Source: Prosthecobacter sp. (GTDB lineage Bacteria; Verrucomicrobiota; Verrucomicrobiia; Verrucomicrobiales; Verrucomicrobiaceae). Taken from it: a DNA stretch of 50,950 bases. Below the pieces are notes generated by a model. The model worked only from the letters and a program-made list of their open reading frames with translations. It did not search any database and was not told the DNA's origin. Both the position numbers and the translations under genes were made by a program. The first letter of the stretch is position 1, and each line of letters starts with the position of its first letter. The stretch spans positions 1 through 50,950 of the forward strand of contig JAFMIR010000031.1 in NCBI GenBank assembly GCA_017853885.1, written 5' to 3'. Below are positions 32,148-41,405 of this stretch, piece after piece.

Positions 32148-35136
32148 AGACGTTGATCTTGATGGTGCGCTTGCCGCCCGGGCCTTTGAACCGCAGGTGA
32201 CCGCGGCCCTCGCGCCCGTAGAAGCGTGCTTTGCCATCGACGCTTTCATAATCGAAGTCACGCAGCGTTTCCAGCCCGATGCGGCGGATTTGATCCGCGA
32301 TGTTGCCGCGCATGGGTGCGGGCAGGTCCTTGATGAGATCATTGAGCGTGGCGATTTCGAAGCGGCCTTGGCCATGGTTGAGGAACTCAGCGTCGCCTTG
32401 GTAGAGCTCGTCGCCATCACCGGTGGCCACGATCTTGCCTGTCACGGTGCCATCGAGCGTAAAGTATTCGGGAAAGAGGAGCCTGGTCACCGGCCCGCTC
32501 TGGATCTGGGTGGCGGCGATCCAACCGTCCCAAGTGTAGCTGTCGTCGAGATACACGTTGAAGGCGCCATTCACATCGCCGGCGTAGGCCTTGCCGTAAA
32601 AGCTGCCATAGATGCCGTTGCGGTCGTAAGTGATGCTGAGAGACGTGTTGTCAGCATGGAGGCTCTTCCACTGGATGCGATCCGCTTGGAAGACCTCGAC
32701 CACGTTGTTGTTCCGATCCCTCATCGGCAGATTAAAGCTGACCTTGCCGCGCAGGTTGGTGAATTTGAGCTTCATCTCCGCCAGTTCACGATCCTCCTGT
32801 GGGATTTGCAGCTCGGCTTGAAGCTCTCCGCTTTCCAGCCGTGTGGTGAAGCTGAAGGGAAACGGCTCTCCGAGGCCACGAATGGGGACACCCTTAGGCG
32901 CAATGGCAAGGCGACCATCATGGACGGAAAGTGTGTCCACCCGCCAGCCAGGCGCTTCGTGTTTCGCCTCCTGCACCGGGCCTACAAAGCTTTCCGCCAG
33001 CTCGGGCTCGCCCTTGGTGGACTTACGGTAATTTTCCACATACCAAAACAAATCTTCGCCGACAAATAGATTCGGCGCTAGGATGTCCACGCGATCGATT
33101 CGGCGATGGAGCAAGCCGTCGAGTGTGTAATGCACTTGGATCTCCGTCATCTCCGCTACGGCGTTGAGGGGGCGATGGGGTGAGGGAATGCGAAGATTTT
33201 TCAATGTGACGCGCTGCGGCTCTACATTCTCGGCGAGGCCTTCAAGATCGAGCGGCGTGTCCTTCGTGCTCAAATTTACGGTGAAATGAAGGGGCGGCAC
33301 CTGCGGCGCGATCTCTTCCAGCGTCACGCCAAAATCGCTGATCCGCACATCGCCCGCGTGCCAGCGCTGGGCAACAGCCTGCGCCTTGCCCTCCGCGATC
33401 TGCGCCGGACCGCGGAACAAGGTCATGAACGCATCACCGACATCAACATGGCCGCCAGATAGGTCGATTCTCCCCACGCTGTGGTCACGCCACATCTCCG
33501 GTAGCTGGGCTTCCACGACCGCCGCTTTCAATGAGGCCACAGGCATGTTTACCCGGGAAGGGATGCTGCCGCGCGACTCGTGGATGGTGAGCTGCTGCGA
33601 GCCACCGGGGGTTGTGCGCACCTCAAAAGCGGTTTCCACCTCCAGCCTGTGCGCGAGCGGTACCACGACGTGGGCGGTGGCGTCGGAGATGGCGAGCGAA
33701 CCAAAGCCGAGGCGCTTCCAGAAAGGCACGGCTCGCATCGTTGGCTCCACCTCGGTGGCGATTTGCTCAAACCATGGGCCGTTCTCCGGATTCAGCGTCA
33801 TGCGAGGCTCCATGATGTGCAACAAGTCGATATGAAAACGCTCACGCAGCGCATCTGGCACGATTTCGGCCTTCAGTTCCTTCAGCTGCCCAAACGGCTG
33901 AAAAGACTTCCAAGCCATTTGAAGGTCTGAAATCGTGATCTGCTGCTTCTCTGAGGAATGAAGACTCGAATCGAGTTCGCGCAACGTAGCACTGATTCGG
34001 AACTTGCCTTGGAGTGGGAGCTTCTTTGTCATTTCGAAGGCGACGTCACCCTGCTCCAAGCTCAGCGAACGGACTTGAAGCTTGAGCCCACTGGATGAAC
34101 CACTGTCTTTCAGCAACACATCTTCAAAAGCCTGTGTCCAGCGGACGCGAGGTTTGATGAGGTTTGCAGCATGCACTTCGTCGAGACCGTTTGCTTTCAG
34201 ATGCAGAGCTGCCGCGAGGATCTCCCCTGTCCCGTTGGCGGGACGAAGCTGAATCTCGGTCATATCGAGCTCATGCGGTCCAATTTTCAGCTCGTCTCCA
34301 CGCCGCCATGTCAGCTGATGACCTTTCCACGAAAAACGAAAAGCGAGGTTGAGACCTGCGAGGTCGGCCGCTTTGAAACGCATGTTTTGCAACGAAGCGG
34401 AAAGCACACTGATCTCATGCGGCCAAGCATCGCCAACACTGTTCCCACTTGTTGCGGTAAACCATGCGGAATCGATCGAAGCTTCTGCCACATGCAAATC
34501 GCTCACCTCGATGCCTTGCGCGGTGGTTTTCGCCTTCAGCATCAACTCCTCGATCAACGGATGATCCCGCCAGATGACGTTGCGGGCCTTCAGCCGGACA
34601 TGCTGCACCTGTGGAGATCCGCCATCCATGACAACACCTTCCATGCCGGGCTCGATCTTCGCCGAAAACAATAGCCCTTTAGCATCGCGCAACGTCACGG
34701 GCGTCTCGGAAAGCTCGAAGCGATCCATGCTCCAGCGTTTGGCCGTGTTGCCAGCCCCCTTGGAGAGCTGACGAAGGCGTTCGACGTCAAGGTCCACTCT
34801 TGCGCCAGCAAGAGAGATGCTGCCCAACTTTCCCTCCCCGAAGCCAAGCCATTGAGGTGACCACTCCGCCTGCTCGATGCTGGCCAACTCCGTGCTGTCT
34901 GAGCGCCACCTTGCACGCATCTGCCCGAACCGCAGTTCAAGTCCGTCGACCTCGATGGACTTCACCTCGATGGCAATCGTGACCAACATGCGGTCGAGCA
35001 GGAGATTCACCAGCGGCACGCGCTGCGTCCAAGCCCACCAGCCCAAAGCGAGCAGGGCGATGCCTGCCACGAGCAAAGCCAAAACTAACCTCCGCAGCCA
35101 GCGGGAGCAGGACTTGGCGGATTGAGTGAGTTTCAT
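32113..35136 (-). CDS. YdbH-like AsmA-superfamily membrane-tethered bridge protein
   Basis: 1007 residues. One N-terminal membrane helix (about 16-35, LVLALLVAGIALLALGWWAW) anchors a very long beta-strand-rich periplasmic body typical of YdbH and other AsmA-like/bridge-type lipid carriers (YhdP, TamB, YdbH). The C-terminal ~250 residues resemble the YdbH end: LRGKVSFNLPMRD, GSFYGKAYAGDVNGAFNVY, LDGTVTGKIVATGDGDELYQ, DAEFLNHGQGRFEIATL and the closing LRFKGPGGKRTIKINVYD. In E. coli YdbH carries phospholipids between membranes together with YnbE and YdbL, and a fused YnbE-YdbL gene follows here. Its ATG overlaps the stop of the dehydrogenase gene upstream (ATGA). Confidence 0.83.
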   Translation of the reverse strand: MKLTQSAKSCSRWLRRLVLALLVAGIALLALGWWAWTQRVPLVNLLLDRMLVTIAIEVKSIEVDGLELRFGQMRARWRSDSTELASIEQAEWSPQWLGFGEGKLGSISLAGARVDLDVERLRQLSKGAGNTAKRWSMDRFELSETPVTLRDAKGLLFSAKIEPGMEGVVMDGGSPQVQHVRLKARNVIWRDHPLIEELMLKAKTTAQGIEVSDLHVAEASIDSAWFTATSGNSVGDAWPHEISVLSASLQNMRFKAADLAGLNLAFRFSWKGHQLTWRRGDELKIGPHELDMTEIQLRPANGTGEILAAALHLKANGLDEVHAANLIKPRVRWTQAFEDVLLKDSGSSSGLKLQVRSLSLEQGDVAFEMTKKLPLQGKFRISATLRELDSSLHSSEKQQITISDLQMAWKSFQPFGQLKELKAEIVPDALRERFHIDLLHIMEPRMTLNPENGPWFEQIATEVEPTMRAVPFWKRLGFGSLAISDATAHVVVPLAHRLEVETAFEVRTTPGGSQQLTIHESRGSIPSRVNMPVASLKAAVVEAQLPEMWRDHSVGRIDLSGGHVDVGDAFMTLFRGPAQIAEGKAQAVAQRWHAGDVRISDFGVTLEEIAPQVPPLHFTVNLSTKDTPLDLEGLAENVEPQRVTLKNLRIPSPHRPLNAVAEMTEIQVHYTLDGLLHRRIDRVDILAPNLFVGEDLFWYVENYRKSTKGEPELAESFVGPVQEAKHEAPGWRVDTLSVHDGRLAIAPKGVPIRGLGEPFPFSFTTRLESGELQAELQIPQEDRELAEMKLKFTNLRGKVSFNLPMRDRNNNVVEVFQADRIQWKSLHADNTSLSITYDRNGIYGSFYGKAYAGDVNGAFNVYLDDSYTWDGWIAATQIQSGPVTRLLFPEYFTLDGTVTGKIVATGDGDELYQGDAEFLNHGQGRFEIATLNDLIKDLPAPMRGNIADQIRRIGLETLRDFDYESVDGKARFYGREGRGHLRFKGPGGKRTIKINVYDHRLAARKNP

Positions 35137-36038
35137 ACCACTGGTGTGAGCAGCTCACGTCCGGCGAAGTGAGCGGCTAGATTGTCGATGACGAGCTGCG
35201 CCATGGCTCGGCGCGTCTCGTGCGTGGCGCTGCCGACATGAGGGAGTAGGACGGCTCTTTCACATGCCAAGAGGGACGCAGGCACGCGGGGTTCATCCTC
35301 GAAGACATCGAGGCCGGCGTTTCGAATCGTGCCGGCCTCAAGAGCAGTGATGAGTGCCTTTTCATCCACGACGCTGCCACGCGCGATGTTGATGAGGGTT
35401 CCTTTAGGACCCAGCGCGGCCAAAACGTCCGCATTGACCAATCCCAAGGTCTCCGGGCCTCCCGGACAGGCGATGATCAAAAAGTCACTGGCAGCCGCGA
35501 GGGCTTTGAGATCGTCGAAGTAGCTCCACGGCACATTTTGCGGGCTCCGGCCATGATAGGCGATTTTCATGCCATGAGCCTCGAGGCGCTGCGCAATGGC
35601 TTTCCCGATGCGACCGAGACCAAGAATACCCGCCACCTTGCCATGCAAGGCATGAGCGAGACGAAAGGCTCCGCCGATCCACTGCGAGGCATGCAGAAAG
35701 CGGTTGGATTCCACGAGGCGGCGGCTGGTCATGAGCACAAGCGCGACGGCAATGTCCGCCACGTCATCGGTGAGCACATCGGGCGTGTTTGTCACGCGGA
35801 TGCCACGCTCCTTGCACCAAGCCACCGGCACGCCATCATACCCCACCCCCATCACACTGATGATTTCCAGCTTGGGAAAAGCCGCGAGCTGCGCCGTGCT
35901 GAGCTGGGTGCCGCCAAGCGGCACGATGGCTCGGACATTCTCGGATGGATTCGCCAACTCGCACACCTGGTAGGCAGCTTCGAGCGGTTGGCGGAGAAAA
36001 TCAGGAACGGTCGCGGCAAGGAGAATTTCGGGGAGCAT
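35133..36038 (-). CDS. D-2-hydroxyacid dehydrogenase (NAD-binding)
   Basis: 301 residues from ATG 36038 (MLPEILLAATVPDF); an in-frame start at 36080 adds 14 residues unlike the family. The NAD-binding Rossmann motif is GKVAGILGLGRIGKAIAQRL. Catalytic residues are the Arg of INIARGSVVDE, Glu of FEDEPRVP and His of LLPHVGSATHE. It would interconvert a 2-hydroxyacid and a 2-oxoacid (glyoxylate/hydroxypyruvate or gluconate type); the substrate is not readable. The stop overlaps the ydbH-like start by 4 bases, so the genes are probably co-translated, although no metabolic link to lipid transport is obvious. Confidence 0.93.
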   Translation of the reverse strand: MLPEILLAATVPDFLRQPLEAAYQVCELANPSENVRAIVPLGGTQLSTAQLAAFPKLEIISVMGVGYDGVPVAWCKERGIRVTNTPDVLTDDVADIAVALVLMTSRRLVESNRFLHASQWIGGAFRLAHALHGKVAGILGLGRIGKAIAQRLEAHGMKIAYHGRSPQNVPWSYFDDLKALAAASDFLIIACPGGPETLGLVNADVLAALGPKGTLINIARGSVVDEKALITALEAGTIRNAGLDVFEDEPRVPASLLACERAVLLPHVGSATHETRRAMAQLVIDNLAAHFAGRELLTPVV

Positions 36039-36114
36039 GCTGTCACAGCATGGTGCGGGCACTCTCGGCCGCAACGTCATTCAGCAAAGCAGTGATACCT
36101 GCCTGATGGTGATG

Positions 36115-36981
36115 TCACGGCTGCGGCTTATTTGAAGAAGGTGGTGCCGGGGCAGCATTCGGCTCGAAGTCAAGCACCTCTTGGTGGGTGCGCAGAGCCT
36201 TGCGCGCTTGGTTGAAGAGGGTGCCAAGGTCTTCCGGATTTTGCTGCTTCTTGTCATCGAGGTAATCCTGGAGCTTCTTGATCTGTGCATCGGCATCAAG
36301 GCTGACAGCGTTCATCGCTGTCTGGGCTTTTGCATACACGCCGTTGAAGACACCCTGCGCCTGCTCAAAGGCTTGGCGCGCACCTTCATTGCGCTCCCAC
36401 TCCTTCTCGGCTTCGCGGAATTCCTTGCTGAACATTCGCTTGAAGAAGCTGCCTTTGGGTTTCTCCGCCACCTTCGAGGCCTGTGCTTCGAAATAATCCT
36501 GGAGCTCTTGGAACTCCTGCATCGGCTTTTGATACTGCTTTTTCAGGTAGCCGAGACCGGTGGTGATGATGGTGAGCCGCTCTACCTCGGCCTTGGCAAG
36601 CGATTGTCCGGCCTTCACTTTTTCCTCAAGGGTGTTGAGGTAGCCGAGCGTTGCTTTGTTTCCTTCAAAGATGTCGCCAAATTCTTTCGCGGCAGCAGCC
36701 AGTCGCTGGCGCTCCCCTTGGCGCATGGCCGTCAAGGCCTTCTCGTGCTCGTGGTTGAGAGCGTCGAGGGCCTGCTGATGCTTCGCCGCCTGATTTTCCA
36801 GCGCTCTCTGCAGTTGCTCATCGCGCTGCTTGAGGGCCTCGGCATGCTCGCCTTCGAGGTGGTTCAGTTGGTCACGCAGAACATCGTTGTCCGAACGGGT
36901 TTGAAAGAGAAACCAGCCCAGCACACCAGAAGCAAGCAAGGAGATGACAAGGAGAGTGACAAGGTTTTTGATCGCAGTCAT
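36115..36981 (-). CDS. Membrane-anchored coiled-coil protein, unknown function
   Basis: 288 residues. A single N-terminal membrane helix (about 5-25, KNLVTLLVISLLASGVLGWF) is followed by a long heptad-rich coiled coil (about 35-110, LRDQLNHLEGEHAEALKQRD and on) and a second helical half with many Lys/Gln/Glu. The tail is Pro/Ala-rich and disordered. No enzyme motif is seen. Topology suggests a periplasm-facing or cytoplasmic scaffold. It lies upstream of the dehydrogenase and ydbH-like genes on the same strand with a 76-base gap, so a link to envelope structure is possible but unproven. Confidence 0.72.
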   Translation of the reverse strand: MTAIKNLVTLLVISLLASGVLGWFLFQTRSDNDVLRDQLNHLEGEHAEALKQRDEQLQRALENQAAKHQQALDALNHEHEKALTAMRQGERQRLAAAAKEFGDIFEGNKATLGYLNTLEEKVKAGQSLAKAEVERLTIITTGLGYLKKQYQKPMQEFQELQDYFEAQASKVAEKPKGSFFKRMFSKEFREAEKEWERNEGARQAFEQAQGVFNGVYAKAQTAMNAVSLDADAQIKKLQDYLDDKKQQNPEDLGTLFNQARKALRTHQEVLDFEPNAAPAPPSSNKPQP

Positions 36982-37120
36982 GCAAGATCATTCTTCCAGC
37001 GCAGGTAGCATGCAAGGTCAAAGCATGAATGGCTCATGAAAGCCTTGGAAGCGGTTGCCCGTCATCGGCATTCACCGGGTCATATGCATGCTGCCTTTTT
37101 CAGGCGAATACGAAAAATGC

Positions 37121-37130
37121 GGAATGACGA
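37121..37130 (+). repeat. Intergenic repeat GGAATGACGA, copy 3
   Basis: A 10/10 match to the core of the repeats at 3388 and 15855, 62 bases upstream of the MFS transporter start. Confidence 0.35.
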
Positions 37131-37192
37131 GAAGAATGGACAGCCGAATGGCTTTCATGGCAGGTTCAGAAAACAAGTTGTCTCCACTCCTC

Positions 37193-38482
37193 ATGCAATC
37201 CACCCGTCCCACCGCTGTCCGCCATCACATCCTCGCCACGGCCACGGTGGTCGCCTTCCTAATGTATCTCGATCGAATCTGCCTGGCGCAGATCATCAGC
37301 TCGGACTCGTTTCAAAAAAGCATCAAGCTTGATCAAGGTCAGATCGACCTTATCAAGGGAGCCTTCTTCTGGGCCTACGCGCTCTTCCAAGTGCCTGCCG
37401 GATGGCTAAGCGATCGCTTCGGTGCGCGCGTGCTGATCACACTCTACATCGCGGCTTGGTCACTCTTTACAGCAGCAACGAGTTTTGCATGGGGCTTCTG
37501 GACACTGTTCTTTGCGCGGATGCTATGTGGCCTCGCCGAGGCAGGCTACTACCCGGCGAGCAGCAGCCTCATGACACGCTGGGCACACATCGGGTCCCGT
37601 GGCCTAGCCAGCTCGATCATTTCATGGGGCGGCCGCATCGGCGGAGCGCTCGCGCCGTGGTTGACGGCCTTTGTCATTCTACGTTCAGGAGACTGGCGCT
37701 ATGCGGGCTGGCTCTACGGCTTTGGCGGGCTGGCTGTCGCACTGTGCTACTGGCTGGTTTATCGTGAGCATCCGCGTCTGCACCCGCGCTGCAACGCAGC
37801 GGAGATCGCACTGCTAGCGGAGGGCCGCGGAGATTTCCAGCCATCGAAGAATCCTCCGCGCAGCTTTCCCTGGGCGGAGGCCTGCGGCAGCCTGAACCTG
37901 TGGAATGTGAACGCGGTGCAGTTCTTCACGAACATCGGCTGGGCCTTCCTCATCCTCTCGCTGCCGGACTACCTGAAGAAAGTCATGAAGCTCGACGATG
38001 CTGGCAGCGGCTGGGTGACTACCGCGGCGCTCTTCATCGGCATCTCTGCCTTGCCCATCGGCGGCATGACCACGGACGCCATTTCACGCCGTTGGGGCAA
38101 ACGGTTGGGGCGCATGCTGCCTATGTCGCTGACCAAATTCGCCGCCGCTGGCTGCTACCTGCTGGCGCTGACGACGGACTCGACTTGGGGTATGGCGTTG
38201 ACCTTTGGCTTGGTGACCTTCTTTGCCGATTTCGGCCTCCCGGCGATGTGGACAACGATGCAGGACATCAGCGGGAAGTATCAGGCGCAGCTTTTCGGCT
38301 GGGGAAACATGTGGGGGAACTTCGGTGCGGCCATCCTGCCGGTCATTTTCACCAAGACCCTCTTGCTCTACGACACGAACCACGATTACCACGAGGGCGT
38401 GTGGCTCTGCGCCGGGGCCTTTGTGCTGGCGGGTGTATTTGCCCTCTTCGTGAATGCGGAGAAACCGGTGACGAGGGAGTAA
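37193..38482 (+). CDS. Major facilitator superfamily transporter, ACS-like
   Basis: 429 residues from ATG 37193, where MQSTRPTAVRHHILATATVV precedes the first helix; an in-frame ATG at 37055 would add 46 residues that do not look transporter-like. Twelve hydrophobic segments can be traced. The loop 2-3 signature is GWLSDRFGARV, and MYLDRICLAQI, FARMLCGLAEAGYYPASSSL and SRGLASSIISWGGRIGGALA fit the anion:cation symporter branch (hexuronate, sugar-phosphate and glucarate importers). The substrate is unknown. No catabolic genes adjoin it; the upstream region (36982-37192) holds only a short repeat copy. Confidence 0.9.
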   Translation: MQSTRPTAVRHHILATATVVAFLMYLDRICLAQIISSDSFQKSIKLDQGQIDLIKGAFFWAYALFQVPAGWLSDRFGARVLITLYIAAWSLFTAATSFAWGFWTLFFARMLCGLAEAGYYPASSSLMTRWAHIGSRGLASSIISWGGRIGGALAPWLTAFVILRSGDWRYAGWLYGFGGLAVALCYWLVYREHPRLHPRCNAAEIALLAEGRGDFQPSKNPPRSFPWAEACGSLNLWNVNAVQFFTNIGWAFLILSLPDYLKKVMKLDDAGSGWVTTAALFIGISALPIGGMTTDAISRRWGKRLGRMLPMSLTKFAAAGCYLLALTTDSTWGMALTFGLVTFFADFGLPAMWTTMQDISGKYQAQLFGWGNMWGNFGAAILPVIFTKTLLLYDTNHDYHEGVWLCAGAFVLAGVFALFVNAEKPVTRE

Positions 38483-38483
38483 A

Positions 38484-39200
38484 TCACTTCAGCGCCGCAT
38501 ACACACGATGCACGTCGTCGTGGCCGTCGAGGGCTTGCAGGAAGTTCGTGACCTCCTCGCGCTGGGCATCGGAGATTTCGGGATACTCTTTGGGATGGTA
38601 GCCGAGCTCAGAGCTGGTCACCTGCCAACCAGCGGCCTTGAGAGCCTTCGTCACAGCATCCAGCGAGGTCGTTTGCGTGAAGAAACGAGCACCTACCTGC
38701 CCGGCGTGTTCTTCGTCTTCGAGCTCCATCGGTTCGACGTTCTCCGCCTCGGCTTCAAGGGCGGCCAGCTCGATGTCGATCGACTTGTCGGCGTGATGCG
38801 CCTCGATGAGGCCACAGTGGTCGAACATCCATGCCACCTTCCCCATGCTGCCGGCACGAAAGAGCACTCGGATCTCAGAGGACGTGCGGTTGTTGTTATC
38901 GGTTAGACACTCGACGATCACTGGCACGCGATGCGGCGTGAAGCCTTCGTATATGACGGTCTCATACTGCACGGCATCCGCACCCGTGCCGCTTCCCTTA
39001 GCGATGGCACGCTCAATGGTGTCCTTCGACACGCTTTGCTTGCGGGCGTTGATCAAAGCGGCAGCGAGACGTGGGTTGAACTCCGGATGCGCGCCGCCAA
39101 GCCTCACAGAGACTTGGATTTCGCGGACGAGCTTGCCCACGATTTTGCCCTTCTGGTCCGCAGCCAGTTCACGCCATTTTTGCTTCCATTGTGCGCCCAT
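38484..39200 (-). CDS. YebC/PmpR family protein
   Basis: 238 residues from ATG 39200 (MGAQWKQKWRELAADQKGKI), the usual start region; a longer in-frame start at 39260 adds 20 unrelated residues. The family acts as transcription regulators or as translation factors relieving ribosome stalling. Matching segments are VREIQVSVRLGGAHPEFNPR, LAAALINARKQSVSKDTIER, YEGFTPHRVPVIVECLTDNN, RTSSEIRVLFRAGSMGK and the C-terminal LGYHPKEYPEIS. The N-terminus lacks the common HSKW form (usually MAGHSKWxxIKxRK), reading AQWKQKW instead. It converges on the MFS gene with 1 base between them. Confidence 0.93.
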   Translation of the reverse strand: MGAQWKQKWRELAADQKGKIVGKLVREIQVSVRLGGAHPEFNPRLAAALINARKQSVSKDTIERAIAKGSGTGADAVQYETVIYEGFTPHRVPVIVECLTDNNNRTSSEIRVLFRAGSMGKVAWMFDHCGLIEAHHADKSIDIELAALEAEAENVEPMELEDEEHAGQVGARFFTQTTSLDAVTKALKAAGWQVTSSELGYHPKEYPEISDAQREEVTNFLQALDGHDDVHRVYAALK

Positions 39201-39389
39201 ATTTGTCGTCGGGTTGAGGTTTAAAAAGTACCATAAACGGTGAAACAGCCTCAAATGCAAGCTGTCGGCTCTGCCGGCAGCTGGTTCGAGATATGCGAAA
39301 AAACTCCATTAGGCTCGAAGTTTGATTGCCATGATTGGACGCAGACGCTTCTTGCATCCTCCTTTGTCACGGCCATAGCTCGCCGTCCT

Positions 39390-40262
39390 ATGTCGAAAGT
39401 CACCCTCGGCCTGGTGCAGAGCCGGGCCTTCTCCTCCAAAGCCGAAAGCCTGCGCCAACATATGGCGCGGATTCGTGATGCGGCGGCACGTGGGGCTCAA
39501 ATCGTGTGCCTGCAGGAGCTTTTCAACACGCCCTACTTTTGCATCACCCAAGACACAGAGCTGTTTGACCTCGCGGAGGCTGTCCCAGGTCCCACGACGG
39601 ACGCTCTGGCTCCGCTGGCTAAAGAGCTCGGCGTGGTGATCATTGTGCCGCTCTTTGAAAAACGCGGCCCCGGCCTTTATCACAACACGGCGGCCGTGAT
39701 CGACGCCGATGGCACTGTGCTTGGCAAGTATCGCAAGATGCACATCCCGCAGGATCCAGGCTTCGAAGAGAAGTTTTACTTCACGCCCGGAGATCTCGGT
39801 TATCGTGTGTGGGACACCCAATTCGGGCGTATTGGTGTGCTGATCTGCTGGGATCAATGGTACCCGGAAGCAGCCCGCTTGACGGCGCTCATGGGCGCGG
39901 AGATTTTGTTTTACCCAACGGCCATTGGCTGGCTGCCGAGCGAAAAAGCCACTCTTGGCAAAGCCCAGCATTGCGCATGGGAGACCGTTCAGCGAGGCCA
40001 CGCCGTGGCGAATGGCTGCTTTCTGGCCGCAGTCAATCGCGTGGGCACCGAACAACAGAGTGAATTCTGGGGGCAGAGCTTTGTCGCGAATCCATATGGA
40101 GAAATCGTTGCCAAGGCCTCTGCCACGAATGAAGAGATCCTCATCGTGGAATGTGAGAAGCAGTCGGTGGAAGACTTTCGCCGCATCTGGCCGTTTTTCC
40201 GTGATCGCCGTATTGACACCTACGAACCCTTGACCAAACGCTACTTGGATGAGCAAAGCTAA
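39390..40262 (+). CDS. aguB: N-carbamoylputrescine amidase
   Basis: 290 residues, carbon-nitrogen hydrolase superfamily. It converts N-carbamoylputrescine to putrescine, CO2 and ammonia. The Glu-Lys-Cys triad is visible: Glu43 in LQELFNTPYF, Lys116 in KYRKMHIPQDPGF and Cys153 in ICWDQWYPEAAR, the last being characteristic of AguB. The start is MSKVTLG at 39390; the in-frame start at 39240 lies within the region upstream of the yebC-like gene. The agmatine deiminase gene overlaps its end by 14 bases, so the two consecutive steps of the pathway are translationally linked. Confidence 0.95.
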   Translation: MSKVTLGLVQSRAFSSKAESLRQHMARIRDAAARGAQIVCLQELFNTPYFCITQDTELFDLAEAVPGPTTDALAPLAKELGVVIIVPLFEKRGPGLYHNTAAVIDADGTVLGKYRKMHIPQDPGFEEKFYFTPGDLGYRVWDTQFGRIGVLICWDQWYPEAARLTALMGAEILFYPTAIGWLPSEKATLGKAQHCAWETVQRGHAVANGCFLAAVNRVGTEQQSEFWGQSFVANPYGEIVAKASATNEEILIVECEKQSVEDFRRIWPFFRDRRIDTYEPLTKRYLDEQS

Positions 40263-41301
40263 TTACCCGCAGAACTACCGTCTCCCCGCCGAATTCGAGC
40301 CTCAGGAGGCGATCTGGCTTTCCTGGCCCTCCAACAAAGAGAGCTGCCCGAAGACCTTTCACAAGCTCCAAGACAAGTTCGGCGAAATTGCCAGCGTCAT
40401 CAGCCGGTACGAACGTGTGCGCATCAATGCCCCGATGCTGGCCCACATGAACATCCGCCTTTCGATTGCTGACAACGAGGGCGATCTATCCCAAGTGGAT
40501 ATTTATGAGCACAACACGAACGACGTGTGGTGCCGCGACCATGGTCCGATCTTCATCAAGCACAATGAAACCGGAAAAGTCGCCATCACCGACTGGGAAT
40601 TCAACTCTTGGGGCGGCAAATTCGCTCCTTGGGACCTCGACAACAGCATCCCCGAGAAAGCGGCCAAGGTGCTGAAGATGGAGCGCTTCACCTCCAAAAT
40701 GATTCTCGAGGGCGGCGCGATCGAGACGAACGGCAAGGGCACGCTGCTCACCACCGAGTCTGTTTTGCTCAACCCGAACCGCCACCGCGGCAAGCCCGGC
40801 AACAAGGCCGAGGTCGAAAAGGAGTTGAAAGCCATGCTCGGCGTCAAAGACATCGTCTGGTTCAAAAAAGGTATCGAGGGCGACGACACCGATGGCCACA
40901 TCGACGATCTCGTGCGCTTTGTGCGTGAGGACGCCGTGATCTGCATGGTCGAGCCGCGCGACTCCGACCCGAACCACAAGGTATTGAAAGAGATCCGCGA
41001 ACGCCTCGACGATGTGAAGGCCCCAGGTGGAGGCAAACTTGAGATCATTGAGATCGAAATGCCTCAGTCCATCGAGATGAAGGACTGGCGTCTCAGCCGT
41101 CTGCCCGCCAGCTACGCGAACTTCCTCATCCTCAACAACGCGGTCATCGTCCCGCTTTTCGGCAACAAGAAGAAGGACGCTGCGGCCGAGGACAAGATCG
41201 CCGAATGCTTCCCGGGTCGCGAAATCATCTCCATGATGGCCAAGGACCTCGTCACCGAAGGCGGCGCGTTCCATTGCATCGCGATGCAGCAGCCGAAGTG
41301 A
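40249..41301 (+). CDS. aguA: Agmatine deiminase
   Basis: 350 residues, peptidyl-arginine-deiminase fold. It converts agmatine to N-carbamoylputrescine, the substrate of the enzyme encoded just upstream. Signatures are EFEPQEAIWLSWP, NDVWCRDHGPIF, WEFNSWGGKF, ILEGGAIETNGKG, DDTDGHIDDLVRFV and the C-terminal nucleophile Cys343 in EGGAFHCIAMQQP. The order amidase then deiminase, with a 14-base overlap, supports putrescine synthesis from arginine via agmatine. No arginine decarboxylase lies in the window. Confidence 0.95.
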   Translation: MSKANYPQNYRLPAEFEPQEAIWLSWPSNKESCPKTFHKLQDKFGEIASVISRYERVRINAPMLAHMNIRLSIADNEGDLSQVDIYEHNTNDVWCRDHGPIFIKHNETGKVAITDWEFNSWGGKFAPWDLDNSIPEKAAKVLKMERFTSKMILEGGAIETNGKGTLLTTESVLLNPNRHRGKPGNKAEVEKELKAMLGVKDIVWFKKGIEGDDTDGHIDDLVRFVREDAVICMVEPRDSDPNHKVLKEIRERLDDVKAPGGGKLEIIEIEMPQSIEMKDWRLSRLPASYANFLILNNAVIVPLFGNKKKDAAAEDKIAECFPGREIISMMAKDLVTEGGAFHCIAMQQPK

Positions 41302-41405
41302 GGTTTTGTCCTCAAGTCAAGGTTTCACAAAGCTCCCAAGACGGATCCGTGTCTTGAAGCTGTGTCTTCCGAGCATCTGCGGCAATCCCGAACCACCCAC
41401 AGCCT

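Noticed and set aside
41337..41360. Inverted repeat CAAGAC/GTCTTG before rph
   Set aside because: Perfect but only 6 bp with an 8-base loop and no T-run; too short to call a terminator or operator.
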